Under the pieces are notes generated by a model, which was not told the DNA's origin, ran no database searches, and saw only the letters and a program-made list of their open reading frames with translations. A program made the position numbers and the translations under genes. From Helicobacter anseris (GTDB lineage: Bacteria > Campylobacterota > Campylobacteria > Campylobacterales > Helicobacteraceae): a stretch of DNA of 64,000 nt. Numbering within the stretch: the stretch's first letter is position 1; every line of letters starts with the position of its first letter. Below, piece by piece: positions 8,824-17,912 of the stretch. Where the stretch lies: contig NZ_NXLX01000001.1 in assembly GCF_003364335.1 (NCBI RefSeq), forward strand, positions 64,001 through 128,000, given 5' to 3'.

Positions 8824-9543
8824 TTAGGGTGCAAGATAACCATATTTTTTAAATAGTTCTTGAGAATTTAAGATAAAGGTCGCAAATTCTTTTGCAAGGG
8901 ATTTTTCTTTTCCAATATTGGTGATAACAAGAGCCTGTTTGATTGGCGTATAGAGATGAGCATCTATGATAATAAAGCTAACTTCTGAATCTTTTTTATC
9001 AATCAGAGATAGGGCACCAAAACCTGCTTGAGCATTTTTGCTTTCTACCCATTGATGTGCTTGCGATATAGATGTGGCTTGTGATATTTTTGATTCAAGA
9101 GATTTGTAAAGGTGGGTTTTTTCTAAGACTTCTTTTGCTGCTCTACCATAAGGTGCTAATTCTGGGTTAGGAAGGGCAATATTTTTTATATTTTGATCTA
9201 ATAAATCTTGCAAAGAATCTATTTTGTTTGTTTTGCTCCATAAGACTAAAATACCTTGAGCATAAATTTGAGGTTGCGTAGAGAGTTTTTCTTCAAAGAG
9301 TTTTTGAGGGTAAGCTAGGTCTGCAGAAACAAAAAGATCAATAGGAGCATTATTTTTAATTTGAGCATAAGCTTTTCCTGAGGAGAGATAACTGATATTT
9401 ATTTGATGATTTTTGTGTGTGAGCAAAAAATCTTGTTTTATTTCTTCTAAAACTTTAGAGAGATTTGCAGCTGCTAAGATATTGATGGTATCTGCAAAAA
9501 TTACTGAGCTAAATAAAAATATGCCTAAAAATATTTTTTTCAT
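8824..9543 (-). CDS. modA: Molybdate-binding periplasmic protein
   Basis: A 239-residue protein with an N-terminal signal peptide ending at FADT (about residue 18), followed by INILAAANLSKVLEEI, the usual start of mature ModA. The ligand-contact stretches LSSGKAYAQIKNNAPIDLFVSAD and NPELAPYGRAA match the family. It is the first gene of the modABC operon and starts 20 bases downstream of a long Mo-box palindrome, so its transcription is probably repressed when molybdate is plentiful. Confidence 0.94.
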   Translation of the reverse strand: MKKIFLGIFLFSSVIFADTINILAAANLSKVLEEIKQDFLLTHKNHQINISYLSSGKAYAQIKNNAPIDLFVSADLAYPQKLFEEKLSTQPQIYAQGILVLWSKTNKIDSLQDLLDQNIKNIALPNPELAPYGRAAKEVLEKTHLYKSLESKISQATSISQAHQWVESKNAQAGFGALSLIDKKDSEVSFIIIDAHLYTPIKQALVITNIGKEKSLAKEFATFILNSQELFKKYGYLAP

Positions 9544-9562
9544 TTATTACCCTTGGGATAAA

Positions 9563-9604
9563 GATTAAAATCATTATATAAAAAAATATATAATGATTTT
9601 AATC
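9563..9604. promoter_or_regulatory. Mo-box (ModE-type operator) in an 18-bp perfect inverted repeat
   Basis: Two perfect 18-base arms (9563-9580 and 9587-9604) flank AAAAAA. The core ATCATTATATA-N6-TATATAATGAT (9570-9597) differs from the Mo-box that I recall for ModE proteins (ATCGnTATATA-N6-TATAnCGAT) mainly at one symmetric position. It lies between the thrC stop, which it touches, and the modA start. An operator for molybdate control is the best reading. The A+T-rich stem makes it a poor intrinsic terminator, although it could add to termination of thrC. Confidence 0.75.
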
Positions 9605-11048
9605 ACTGAAAAAGTTGAAGTATTTTATCTTGAACTTCTGTGATTCCTAAGACTTCTTGATGATTTATAGGTTTATTAAAAAGATTGGTAATATTTGTAG
9701 GCAGAGTAGTATTTGTATCTTTCAAGATAAAATCAATAGCGTCTTTATCACTAGTTTTTTTATCTAAAAGAGCCTGATAAATTGTAGGAGCAAATTTGCA
9801 CCATTGTGCAGTGGAGCAGACAATATTGTGGGTAGATTGTAATTGCTGATATGCATAAATTGCATTTGCAGTATGTGGATCAATAAGGTGATTTTTTTGA
9901 TAAAAGTCTTTGATGATAGAAAGACATTGTAAATCACTACAAAAAGTTGCTTCAAAATATTCTTGTAAAACAAGAAGCTCACTATTTGTTAAAACATAAA
10001 AATTCTTTTCTTGTAAATGGTGCATTAACTCACTTGTGCGTTGAGCTCCAAATAAGCTAAAAAGCACTCTTTCAACATTAGAGCTTTTTAAAATATCCAT
10101 CGCAGGAGAGTAAGTGAGTAATAATTTTTTGTCTCTTAGATCATATTTTCCTGTTTGAATGAATTCTGTAAGTATGTTATTTGGATTTGATGCAATGACA
10201 ATTTTTTCTATAGGCAATCCCATTTGTTTGGCATAAAAAGCACCAAGAGCATTGCCAAAATTGCCGCTAGGAATAATGAGTTTTATTTTTGTGCCAAATG
10301 AAAGGTTTTGTGCTTTGATATATTGGAGATAGCCCCAAATATGGTAGATAATTTGGAAGGCTATACGCCCAAAATTTACAGAATTTGCTGCTGAGAGATA
10401 AATATTTTTTTTGTTTAATTCTTCTTTGAATTTTGCATTATGTATCAGGCTTTTAAGTATGCTTTGTGCATCATCAAAATTTCCTTTGATACCAAAGATA
10501 TGCAAATTATTAGATTCTTGTGTAGTCATCTGTAATTCTTGAATCTGACTTGTCCCTCCTTTTGGATAAAGACAGACAACTTGGATATTATTTAAATTTG
10601 CAAATGTATCAAGTGTTGCTGGTCCTGTATCTCCACTTGTAGCTGTTAAAATGAGATATTTTTTGTTATGCATTTGTGCAATTTTTGAAAAAAGCAAACC
10701 AAATGGAGCAAGTGCCATATCCTTGAATGCACGAGAACTTCCATGATAGAGCTCTTGGATAAAAAGAGAATGATTGATTTTAGTAAGGGGTGCTGGGTTA
10801 TTTGGATCATCAAAGAAATCATATCTTTGGAGCGCTTCATCTAAAATATTTTCTTGGATGTTAAGTTTTAGATGTTCAAAGATTTTTTTTGTTAGTGTTT
10901 TGTAATCTGTGTTAGGAAATTGTGAAAAATCAATTTTTTGTAAAGAAATAGGAGCCCATAATCCATTATTTGGAGCGCTTGGATTTAAAATGGCATCAGA
11001 AAAATTACTAAAAGCTTTGGCATCTCTTGTGCTAGTAAAGTTTTGCAT
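9603..11048 (-). CDS. thrC: Threonine synthase
   Basis: About 481 residues. This pyridoxal-phosphate enzyme converts O-phosphohomoserine to threonine. HGSSRAFKDMALAPFG holds the PLP-binding lysine in the FKDMA motif, TATSGDTGPATLDTF is the substrate-loop signature, and LIIPSGNFGNALGAF is the phosphate-binding glycine loop. I prefer the ATG at 11048 (MQNFTSTRD) to the one at 11060, because the bases GAGG that would serve as its ribosome-binding site lie seven bases upstream, whereas the earlier ATG has none. It stands alone upstream of modA, with the Mo-box at its stop. Confidence 0.94.
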   Translation of the reverse strand: MQNFTSTRDAKAFSNFSDAILNPSAPNNGLWAPISLQKIDFSQFPNTDYKTLTKKIFEHLKLNIQENILDEALQRYDFFDDPNNPAPLTKINHSLFIQELYHGSSRAFKDMALAPFGLLFSKIAQMHNKKYLILTATSGDTGPATLDTFANLNNIQVVCLYPKGGTSQIQELQMTTQESNNLHIFGIKGNFDDAQSILKSLIHNAKFKEELNKKNIYLSAANSVNFGRIAFQIIYHIWGYLQYIKAQNLSFGTKIKLIIPSGNFGNALGAFYAKQMGLPIEKIVIASNPNNILTEFIQTGKYDLRDKKLLLTYSPAMDILKSSNVERVLFSLFGAQRTSELMHHLQEKNFYVLTNSELLVLQEYFEATFCSDLQCLSIIKDFYQKNHLIDPHTANAIYAYQQLQSTHNIVCSTAQWCKFAPTIYQALLDKKTSDKDAIDFILKDTNTTLPTNITNLFNKPINHQEVLGITEVQDKILQLFQ

Positions 11049-11157
11049 ATATAACCTCATTTTTATTAGAATTTTAGCATATTTAGTGCATTAAGAGGCT
11101 TGTTGTAAAATAGGGGTTGTAATTTAATGTTTTATAAGATTTAATTATAGATATTAT

Positions 11158-11179
11158 AATGATAAGTAATCTTATTATT
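11158..11179. promoter_or_regulatory. Imperfect palindrome overlapping the DedA promoter (possible Fur-type operator)
   Basis: AATGATAAG-TAAT-CTTATTATT: nine-base arms with eight matches, overlapping a TATAAT-like -10 element at 11155-11160 and ending 13 bases before the DedA start. The composition is like Helicobacter Fur boxes, but also like any A+T-rich dyad, so the regulator is uncertain. Confidence 0.4.
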
Positions 11180-11192
11180 AAAAAGGAATTTT

Positions 11193-11765
11193 ATGGATAC
11201 AATCCAATCGTTTCAAGAAAATCTGCAAAATTGGGGATATTTACTCTTATTTTTATATTCTTTGGGCGGGGGGTATGTGGCTATTGTAGCAGCTGGATTT
11301 TTAAGTAGTCTAGGAAGTATGGATATTACACTCTCAATATGCACAGCTTTTTTGGGTAATACCATAGGTAGTAGTGTTATTTCTTTGCTTATTAGGAATC
11401 AAAAGAAGGATTTTTTGGTTTATGTAAATAAGCATCGCAGGAAACTTGCTTTGGGTTTTAAATGGTTGCGAGCTTATGGAGTTGGTTTGATTTTCTTTAG
11501 TAAATATCTCTATGGAATCAAAACAATTGTCCCAATGGCTGTGGGTATTAGTAAATATAGTTTAAAAAAATATCTCTTCTTTAATGTTTTTGCTTGCTTG
11601 CTTTGGGCTTTGGTTGTGGGGTTATCTAGTTATTTTGCAAGTGAATTTGTAAGAAAAATTTTTATCAATTTTTCTATATTGCCATCTTATGCAATGCCAT
11701 TATTTTTGATTGCAATAGGAAGTTTATTTTTTGTCCTTTTAAAAATTTATAGTAAAAAGAAATAG
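11193..11765 (+). CDS. DedA-family inner-membrane protein
   Basis: A 190-residue polytopic membrane protein with four to five hydrophobic segments. GFLSSLGSMDITLSICTAFLGNTIGSS and FFSKYLYGIKTIVPMAVGISKY fit the DedA (SNARE-associated/VTT) fold, the second containing the conserved G..R/K-P-like re-entrant region. DedA proteins take part in undecaprenyl-phosphate or phospholipid recycling and envelope homeostasis. AAAGGAAT before the ATG is a good ribosome-binding site. A palindrome covers its promoter. It is separated from the flavodoxin gene by 73 bases and may have its own transcript. Confidence 0.85.
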   Translation: MDTIQSFQENLQNWGYLLLFLYSLGGGYVAIVAAGFLSSLGSMDITLSICTAFLGNTIGSSVISLLIRNQKKDFLVYVNKHRRKLALGFKWLRAYGVGLIFFSKYLYGIKTIVPMAVGISKYSLKKYLFFNVFACLLWALVVGLSSYFASEFVRKIFINFSILPSYAMPLFLIAIGSLFFVLLKIYSKKK

Positions 11766-11838
11766 TTTAGTTTTTGTTTATTTTATTTATTTATAAGCTT
11801 GATGCAGAAATGCAGTTGAAAACTATTAAGGAATAAAT

Positions 11839-12339
11839 ATGAAAAAAATTGGTATTTTTTATGGAACTGATGGCGGTAATACACATAGCGTTGCAGATAA
11901 GATTGCAGAATACTTTGATGCTGAAAATGTAGTAGTTTCAGATATTTCAAAGTCTTCTAAAGAAGAGATTTTAGGTTTTGAAAATCTTATTTTTGCTAGT
12001 GCAACTTATGGATGTGGCGATTTACAAAGTGATTGGGAAGATATTATTGATTCTTTTTCTCAAGAGGATTTTAAGGGGAAAGTTGTGGCATTGGTCGGGT
12101 TGGGAGATCAAGATAGCTATGAAGATACTTTTTGTGATAGTTTGTTTTATCTTTATGAAAAAGTTAAGCTTGCAAAAGTTGTAGGACAAACTTCTTTTGA
12201 TGGTTATGAATTTTCTTCAAGTAAAGCAATTGTTGATGGAAAATTTATAGGATTGGCTATTGATGAAGATAATCAAGCAGATTTAACAGATTCTAGAATT
12301 AAAAACTGGGTAGAAGATATTCAAGGTAATTTTTTATGA
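11839..12339 (+). CDS. fldA: Flavodoxin
   Basis: A 166-residue long-chain flavodoxin. GIFYGTDGGNTHSVA is the FMN-phosphate loop, ASATYGCGDLQSDWEDII the 50s loop, and GLGDQDSYEDTFCDS the 90s loop. In H. pylori flavodoxin is the essential electron acceptor of pyruvate oxidoreductase, and the same role is likely here. AAGGAAT precedes the ATG by six bases. A strong hairpin follows the stop. Confidence 0.97.
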   Translation: MKKIGIFYGTDGGNTHSVADKIAEYFDAENVVVSDISKSSKEEILGFENLIFASATYGCGDLQSDWEDIIDSFSQEDFKGKVVALVGLGDQDSYEDTFCDSLFYLYEKVKLAKVVGQTSFDGYEFSSSKAIVDGKFIGLAIDEDNQADLTDSRIKNWVEDIQGNFL

Positions 12340-12343
12340 GCAT

Positions 12344-12373
12344 AAAACTCTCGCAAATAGTTGTGAGAGTTTT
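12344..12373. terminator. Bidirectional intrinsic terminator between fldA and an outer-membrane protein gene
   Basis: AAAACTCTCGCAA-ATAG-TTGTGAGAGTTTT forms a 13-pair stem (one G-U) with a four-base loop, flanked by A and T runs on both sides. It serves two convergent genes ending at 12339 and 12376. Confidence 0.85.
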
Positions 12374-12375
12374 GT

Positions 12376-13050
12376 TTAGAATTTAAAATTAATTCCTAAT
12401 GCTGTGCTGATAAAATCTCCAAACTCTGACTTTTGACTCGTTGCACCGATATTTTGCGCAGTTGTATCTAAAGCTACATTTTTTTCTTTAAGGGTGCTAT
12501 CCATGAAGCGTAATCTTAACTCAAGCTCCATATAAGGAAGTAGATTAAAAATCATTCCAAGGTTGATTCCAGCACTCAAAGCACTTTGAAAGCCCAGATG
12601 CTGTGTGTCTATGAGAATCCCACCGCCATTAGCACCAATAAATACTCCAATGAGATCGCTGACATTGTAGCGATAATCAACATTGAGTGTAATATTGTGT
12701 AGTATTGTATTGCCACTAGAGAGATTTGGAAATAAACTTGCTCCACTATAATCTGCGTAAAGTCTAATATATTGTTTTGGATGTATTAAAAAGTCATAAC
12801 CAAATTTTATTGCGTAGTTTAATCCTAGAGTAGTTTTTGTATTTTCTATATTTTCAATTTCAATAAAACCCATGTAATAATCTGAATCTAAAGAAAGAAT
12901 TTGGCTTCCAAGAAAAACACCAGCTATAAAATTGCCATTTTTTTGTGTTTGAATCTGTATGGCTTGTGGCGTATTATTATCAGCAACTTCTAGTGTTTCT
13001 TGAGCTAGTGCCAAAAAACTGATACAACATATAAAAAATAATTTTTTCAT
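12376..13050 (-). CDS. Outer-membrane beta-barrel protein
   Basis: A 224-residue protein with a signal peptide cut near residue 16 (ISFLALAQ-ETLE). The mature part alternates hydrophobic and polar residues in short strands separated by turns, and ends in GINFKF with a terminal phenylalanine, as needed for insertion by the BAM complex. It belongs with the small OmpA-like or Hof/Hop-type barrels of Helicobacter; the exact family is not clear. The next gene upstream (DUF3943-like) ends 15 bases before it, and both may be co-transcribed. Confidence 0.8.
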   Translation of the reverse strand: MKKLFFICCISFLALAQETLEVADNNTPQAIQIQTQKNGNFIAGVFLGSQILSLDSDYYMGFIEIENIENTKTTLGLNYAIKFGYDFLIHPKQYIRLYADYSGASLFPNLSSGNTILHNITLNVDYRYNVSDLIGVFIGANGGGILIDTQHLGFQSALSAGINLGMIFNLLPYMELELRLRFMDSTLKEKNVALDTTAQNIGATSQKSEFGDFISTALGINFKF

Positions 13051-13065
13051 TAAATACTCCTTTTA

Positions 13066-13827
13066 TTACCATGTAATTCTTAGACTAGTGAAAAATCCTT
13101 GTTGTTGAGGGATAAATAAAGTAGCGATATTTTTGTTCTTAATCCCCATTGCCTTAGCTACTCCAAAATCGCGCATTACAAATCCCACAGGATCCATCAA
13201 AAGTAAGCAGATGGTTCCAAGAATTTTTGATTTCCAAAGCTTGCCATTATTATTTTGTATATAGCGTGAGGCTCTAAAAAATCCCTCTCCTAAAATAGAA
13301 CCCACTGCAGGTGTCATAATTAAATCTTGCCAACTTGGTATTTCTGCAAAAGCCTCTATACCATATTCCCAAAAAAATGTAGAAAAGAAAAAAGAAAATA
13401 GTGCAGATTCTGTCCAGCTAAATCCAGCAGTTCGTGGTTGCATATAATAAATTGCCCCAGCATAAGGATGTGCTATGAGATTTATCCAAAGCATATCAGA
13501 ATCTACCACAGGTCCTTTGTTGATTTTTTTAACATAGTTGGTTCCAAGATTTGCGATATCCTCATCACTCCATTTGCTGATACTCTCTGGTAGGATTAGC
13601 AGAGTTCCAAAAGCTATTGCAGCTGTTGAGAGTAAAATACCTGTGCTGCCTAAGAGATATTTATATTTTAAATCTGGTTGAAAGAATGTAGTATCAGGGG
13701 TTTTATTTTGAGCAACCAAACTTTTGGATATAAAACAGCAAATACAAATTATAAGAAAAATTCTCCTTAACAAAATAAATCTCCCTCTTGAAATTAAACG
13801 CGTAATTTTATCAAAAAATATTTTCAA
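13066..13827 (-). CDS. DUF3943-like membrane-associated protein
   Basis: A 253-residue protein. It has an N-terminal hydrophobic export segment (residues 20-40) and a second hydrophobic segment ([22 protein letters not shown]). Further on, [19 protein letters not shown] and [31 protein letters not shown] match the DUF3943 family of envelope proteins, whose function is unknown. It begins four bases before the aroC stop and is translationally coupled to it. The end at TW rather than an aromatic beta-signal argues against a simple barrel. Confidence 0.75.
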   Translation of the reverse strand: MKIFFDKITRLISRGRFILLRRIFLIICICCFISKSLVAQNKTPDTTFFQPDLKYKYLLGSTGILLSTAAIAFGTLLILPESISKWSDEDIANLGTNYVKKINKGPVVDSDMLWINLIAHPYAGAIYYMQPRTAGFSWTESALFSFFFSTFFWEYGIEAFAEIPSWQDLIMTPAVGSILGEGFFRASRYIQNNNGKLWKSKILGTICLLLMDPVGFVMRDFGVAKAMGIKNKNIATLFIPQQQGFFTSLRITW

Positions 13828-14906
13828 TTCTTAGAGAAGTAGATTTTTTCTAAATACTCTATTTTTGCTGAAGTGTTGAGTAAGAGCATATCTGCTAGGA
13901 TAAGTGCTAGTAAGTGTTCACATACAATACTACCCCTGATTGCAATGCAAGGATCATGTCTGCCTTTGAGATTGATATTTGTTTGTTGTCCATAAATATT
14001 TTGAGTTTGTTGAGTGATAAAAATGCTAGGAGTGGGTTTGAAATAAACCTTTAAATCAATATTCTCCCCACTACTCATGCCGCCTAAGATTCCTCCATGA
14101 TTGTTGCTTGTAAAACCATTTTGATTCATCATATCATTATTTTGGCTGCCTTTTTTTTGAGAGCTTTTAGTGCCAAGTCCTATTTCTACAGCTTTAACTC
14201 CATTTAATCCCATCATCAAATTCCCAATTTGAGAATCTAATTTGTGATACAAACCTTCGCCAAGTCCTACTGGAATTTTTCCATAAGCTTGTATGAGGGC
14301 TATTCCACCAATGCTATCTAAATTCTTTTTAGTTTCTAAGATAAGTTCTTTTTGTTGGGGCTCTAATTGAGAATCAAGAGCATGGATTTCACTAGTTTTA
14401 GCAAAATTAAAATCAATATTTTGTGCGATAAGATTACCAATTGCAAAGATTCCACTATGAGTAAAAATTTCAAAATGCTCTAAAAGCATTTTGGCAATAC
14501 TTCCTGCACAAACTCTTGCAGCACTTTCTCTAGCAGAGCTTCTCCCTCCACCTCTATAATCCCTTATGCCATATTTGTTAAAGTAAGTCCAATCTGCGTG
14601 TGAGGGTCTAAAAATATCTTTTATATTTTCATAATCTTTGCTTTTGATATCTTTGTTGTAGATGATAATAGCTATTGGAGCGCCTGTGCTATAAGATTGA
14701 AAAACTCCACTTAGGATTTCAAAATTTTCTGATTCTTTGCGCTGTGTGCTAAAATGCCCGCCTCCTTGCCTTCTTTGGAGCTCTTGAAAAATCCTTCCTT
14801 CATCTATATATAATCCAGCTGGTAAGCCATCAATAATACAACCAATAGCCTTACCATGAGATTCTCCAAAGGTGCTTATGCGTAATTTATGACCAAAGGT
14901 ATTCAT
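13824..14906 (-). CDS. aroC: Chorismate synthase
   Basis: About 360 residues. It makes chorismate from 5-enolpyruvylshikimate-3-phosphate using reduced FMN, the last step of the shikimate pathway. [16 protein letters not shown] at the N-terminus, [29 protein letters not shown] in the middle and [11 protein letters not shown] near the end are the family signatures. The start at 14906 is chosen because it overlaps the rnc stop as ATGA and is followed at once by the conserved [16 protein letters not shown]; a further upstream frame extension is unlikely to be used. The order rnhA-rnc-aroC is one I recall from H. pylori. Confidence 0.97.
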   Translation of the reverse strand: MNTFGHKLRISTFGESHGKAIGCIIDGLPAGLYIDEGRIFQELQRRQGGGHFSTQRKESENFEILSGVFQSYSTGAPIAIIIYNKDIKSKDYENIKDIFRPSHADWTYFNKYGIRDYRGGGRSSARESAARVCAGSIAKMLLEHFEIFTHSGIFAIGNLIAQNIDFNFAKTSEIHALDSQLEPQQKELILETKKNLDSIGGIALIQAYGKIPVGLGEGLYHKLDSQIGNLMMGLNGVKAVEIGLGTKSSQKKGSQNNDMMNQNGFTSNNHGGILGGMSSGENIDLKVYFKPTPSIFITQQTQNIYGQQTNINLKGRHDPCIAIRGSIVCEHLLALILADMLLLNTSAKIEYLEKIYFSKN

Positions 14907-15565
14907 CGCATAAGCTTTGTATAGGCAATTTTTGCACATTTTTGCTGTGCGTCTTTTTTGCTCGTGCCAATCGCTTGAGCGTATTCTTGATTTTGGATAT
15001 GCAGAGCCATTTTAAATTGTTTTTTGTGATCAGGTCCAATCTCTTCTAGCAAGATATAATCAGGAGTGACTCCAAATTTTGCTTGAGTGACTTCTTGGAG
15101 AGCTGTTTTGTAATCCATAAATAAGCTTTGTATATCAATTTTTGGATAAAGCTCTTCTAAAAGTTTGTAGGTAATTTTTTTTGTGACATTTAATCCACTT
15201 TCAAGATAGATAGCGCCAATAATTGCTTCAAAGGCACTTGATAGGATTGAGGCTTTTTTTCTACCATCATTAGCTTCTTCATTTGCAGATATTAAGATGC
15301 ATTCATCTAGTTTTATGGCTTTTGCAAAATTCATAAAGCTTTGTTCATTGACCAAGGAAGCACGCATTTTTGAGAGATCACCTTCTTGCTTTTGTGGAAA
15401 CTTTTTATATAGAAATTCTCCAATTAAAAGATCTAAGACAGCATCGCCTAAAAACTCTAATCTTTCGTTATTTACTTGGTTTTTGCAACTTTTATGTGTA
15501 AGTGCAGTAAGCAGTAGTTCTTGATCCTTAAAGTGATAATTAAGGATTTTTTGAAGATTTTGCAT
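14903..15565 (-). CDS. rnc: Ribonuclease III
   Basis: A 220-residue double-strand-specific RNase. [20 protein letters not shown] is the catalytic signature with the metal-binding glutamate and aspartate. [17 protein letters not shown] holds the second acidic cluster. From about residue 150 a double-stranded-RNA-binding domain follows, ending [19 protein letters not shown]. It processes rRNA precursors and antisense duplexes. It overlaps rnhA by 26 bases upstream and aroC by four bases downstream. Confidence 0.97.
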   Translation of the reverse strand: MQNLQKILNYHFKDQELLLTALTHKSCKNQVNNERLEFLGDAVLDLLIGEFLYKKFPQKQEGDLSKMRASLVNEQSFMNFAKAIKLDECILISANEEANDGRKKASILSSAFEAIIGAIYLESGLNVTKKITYKLLEELYPKIDIQSLFMDYKTALQEVTQAKFGVTPDYILLEEIGPDHKKQFKMALHIQNQEYAQAIGTSKKDAQQKCAKIAYTKLMR

Positions 15566-15989
15566 ATTCCTCCTTTAGCTGCAAAGCCTCTTTTTTTGCG
15601 ATTTTATCACATTTTTCATTTTCTGGATGGTTGTTGTGTCCTTTTATCCAAAAGGTTTGAATTTGATGGGGTTTTGATAGAGCGAGAAATTCTTGCCACA
15701 AATCAGGATTTTTAACATTTTTAAAATCTTTTTTTACCCAATTAAAAATCCATTGTGATATGCCATCACATACATATCTAGAATCACTATAAAGATGAAT
15801 TTTGCAAGGTTCTTTAAGGCTTTTTAGTGCTTGAATAACAGCCAAAAGTTCCATACGATTATTTGTCGTATCAAAGACACCCCCACTAATAATTTTTTCT
15901 TGCATTTTATAGCGTAAAATAGCACAATATCCACCAAAACCAGGATTCCCAAGAGAGGAGCCATCACAAAAAATCTCTATTTGTTTCAT
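15540..15989 (-). CDS. rnhA: Ribonuclease HI
   Basis: About 149 residues, the normal length. It removes RNA from RNA-DNA hybrids. [15 protein letters not shown] gives the first catalytic aspartate, [15 protein letters not shown] the glutamate, [12 protein letters not shown] the second aspartate, and [18 protein letters not shown] the final histidine and aspartate. The start at 15989 overlaps the stop of the TPR gene as ATGA and begins directly with the first strand ([10 protein letters not shown]); an in-frame extension of 20 residues upstream is unlikely to be translated. Confidence 0.96.
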   Translation of the reverse strand: MKQIEIFCDGSSLGNPGFGGYCAILRYKMQEKIISGGVFDTTNNRMELLAVIQALKSLKEPCKIHLYSDSRYVCDGISQWIFNWVKKDFKNVKNPDLWQEFLALSKPHQIQTFWIKGHNNHPENEKCDKIAKKEALQLKEEYAKSSKNP

Positions 15990-17017
15990 TTTTGCTCTAA
16001 GGGCTTGAGTATTAAATCCATTTCTCCCAAATCTGAACAATTTGGACATCGCAAAGAATCAAAAGGAAAAATGCTTTTACAATTATGACAACGATACTCA
16101 AAATTTAAATTTATCTGTTTTTTTGAATAATGTCTTGCAAGATAAAGAATCTCTAACTCAAAAAACTCAAATTTTACTTCTTCTTCAAAAAAACCTTTAG
16201 CAACAAAAATCTCAAAAATATTTGGATATTCGTGGATATTTTTTGGAAGATTTTGCTGAGGGATTTCCCATAAAATATCAATAATATTTTTTGGATTATA
16301 CATTGTTAGAAGATAATTCCAAAAGGCATTAAGATCATAGGTTTTTAAAAAGCGTAGAATATGTTTGCGAAAAATAGGATTATTATTGCCTATTGCAATT
16401 GCATTTTTTATTTTTGTTACAATGGGGATGGTGTGAGTATTTAGAAGAATCATAAGATAAAAGTAATTTTTATTATTTATAAAATTTTGATTATTTTGGG
16501 GTGTGATTTCATCAAGGCAATTAAGTGCTTCTAGAGCCTTTTGATATTCACCCATATTTTCATAAGTTTGCATTAAAGAAGACATTGCGTTGCTATTTCT
16601 TGGATAAGTTTTTAGAATCTGTGTAAAAATATCTTTAGCTCTTTGTAAAAAACCAGCATCAAGATAAGTGTTGCCCAAAGCCTCAAGAATATTGATTTTT
16701 TCTTTGGAATCTTTTATGGTTTCAAGTAGGCTTAGGTAGATATTGATAGCAGTCTGACTATCTCCACTTTGAGAATGTGCCTTTGCAATTAACATAAGTG
16801 AGGGTAATGCTTTTGGCGAGATTTGAACAAAATTTACAATATCTTGATTAAGTGTAGTATGTTCATAAGATTTTGCAAGATCTCTTAGGGATTTTGATTT
16901 TTTTTGGGCTTTGTATTTATTGTGAGAATAATCCAATAATGCAATTGTGGCAATGATAGCAATGAGAATTGCAATGCCAAACAGAGGGTCGCGGTAAATA
17001 AAGACGATATTGTCCAT
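15986..17017 (-). CDS. LapB/YciM-like membrane-anchored TPR protein with C-terminal zinc ribbon
   Basis: A 343-residue protein. One membrane segment near residues 10-28 ([18 protein letters not shown]) is followed by tetratricopeptide-like repeats (for example [27 protein letters not shown].. and [16 protein letters not shown]). At the C-terminus are two CxxC pairs (CHNC..CPNC), a rubredoxin-like metal site. This order of anchor, TPR and rubredoxin matches LapB (YciM) of E. coli, which controls LpxC turnover and LPS synthesis. A LapB function here is inference. It overlaps rnhA by four bases and the SurA-like gene by one. Confidence 0.8.
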   Translation of the reverse strand: MDNIVFIYRDPLFGIAILIAIIATIALLDYSHNKYKAQKKSKSLRDLAKSYEHTTLNQDIVNFVQISPKALPSLMLIAKAHSQSGDSQTAINIYLSLLETIKDSKEKINILEALGNTYLDAGFLQRAKDIFTQILKTYPRNSNAMSSLMQTYENMGEYQKALEALNCLDEITPQNNQNFINNKNYFYLMILLNTHTIPIVTKIKNAIAIGNNNPIFRKHILRFLKTYDLNAFWNYLLTMYNPKNIIDILWEIPQQNLPKNIHEYPNIFEIFVAKGFFEEEVKFEFFELEILYLARHYSKKQINLNFEYRCHNCKSIFPFDSLRCPNCSDLGEMDLILKPLEQK

Positions 17018-17847
17018 TAGTCTCTGAGTTTGATAATGGAAGCTTTTTGCTTTATTTTTTCAAAATAGTCTTCAAGAATCTTGTCTTGACGCTTTTCGGC
17101 AAGTTTTTGAGCTATAAAATTTTTTGCTTGTTGATATGGCACAATTTCTTCACCATTTTTTTCTTTGATTAAAAATGCCATAAACATACCACCTCCACCA
17201 TTTAGTATTGTGGTAAAGTGATTGGTTTTGGTAGATGCAAAAACTTGTGCTATTTGTGGAGGTAGCGTATCTGTGGATATTTTTTCTTGAGCTCTCTCAA
17301 CCCCGGCTATTGGAGTATTTGGAGTTTTGATAGCTTCTTGCAGTGTTTCCATTTTATTGGAGCTGTAGCGCACTACAACTACTTCTTTTGGTATATTGAA
17401 TTCATCTTGATGCAAATTGTAATACTCTCTCATTTCATCTTCCCCAGCACTATTGTTTGAAAGAATACTGCGCATTAACTCTTGCGTTTGTATCTGTTCT
17501 TTGAGTTTTTTGGCAAACTCTTCGGCATTAAGCCCTTCTTGTTGCTTGACTTTTTTTAGAAAAACATCTTTTGAAAGATTGCTTCTTGATGCCATATCAA
17601 GAATTTCATTTTGGATTCTAGAATCAGACACATCAATACGCAATCTTTTGATTTCTTGATTTTTTATTTTTTCTGCAACAAGCATATCAATAGCCTGTTG
17701 TTTGGTAATTTTATTTTTTTGTTGCATTTCTTTGATTTCATACAATGTGATGGGATCTCCATTGACAGTAATTGCAACACCAGCTACCACCTTTTCTTCT
17801 GAAAAAAGAAAGGCAAATAGAATAAATAAACAAGCAAGCAAACGCAT
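17017..17847 (-). CDS. SurA/PpiC-like periplasmic folding factor
   Basis: About 276 residues. A signal peptide (MRLLACLFILFAFLFSEE) is followed by AGVAITVNGDPITLYEIKE, typical of SurA-type chaperone N-domains, and by helices rich in lysine and glutamine. A parvulin-like segment (residues 160-255, IPKEVVVVRY.. and EKNGEEIVPYQQAK) is weak, so isomerase activity is doubtful. It probably chaperones outer-membrane proteins such as the porin encoded next to it. The start at 17847 is preferred over the frame opening at 17913 because an AAGGCTT site precedes it and the signal peptide begins there. Confidence 0.8.
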   Translation of the reverse strand: MRLLACLFILFAFLFSEEKVVAGVAITVNGDPITLYEIKEMQQKNKITKQQAIDMLVAEKIKNQEIKRLRIDVSDSRIQNEILDMASRSNLSKDVFLKKVKQQEGLNAEEFAKKLKEQIQTQELMRSILSNNSAGEDEMREYYNLHQDEFNIPKEVVVVRYSSNKMETLQEAIKTPNTPIAGVERAQEKISTDTLPPQIAQVFASTKTNHFTTILNGGGGMFMAFLIKEKNGEEIVPYQQAKNFIAQKLAEKRQDKILEDYFEKIKQKASIIKLRD

Positions 17848-17912
17848 TATAAGCCTTTTTTTTGAAGTAAGTATGATTTTATCATTAAGAAGTTTATATG
17901 CAAAAAATATCA

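Noticed and set aside
9563-9604. Simple intrinsic terminator for thrC
   Set aside because: The stem is almost entirely A+T and its core matches a Mo-box including half-site spacing, so an operator explains it better.
11268-11273. Short G run (six) in the DedA gene as a phase switch
   Set aside because: Six bases is too short for frequent slippage, and it encodes conserved glycines.
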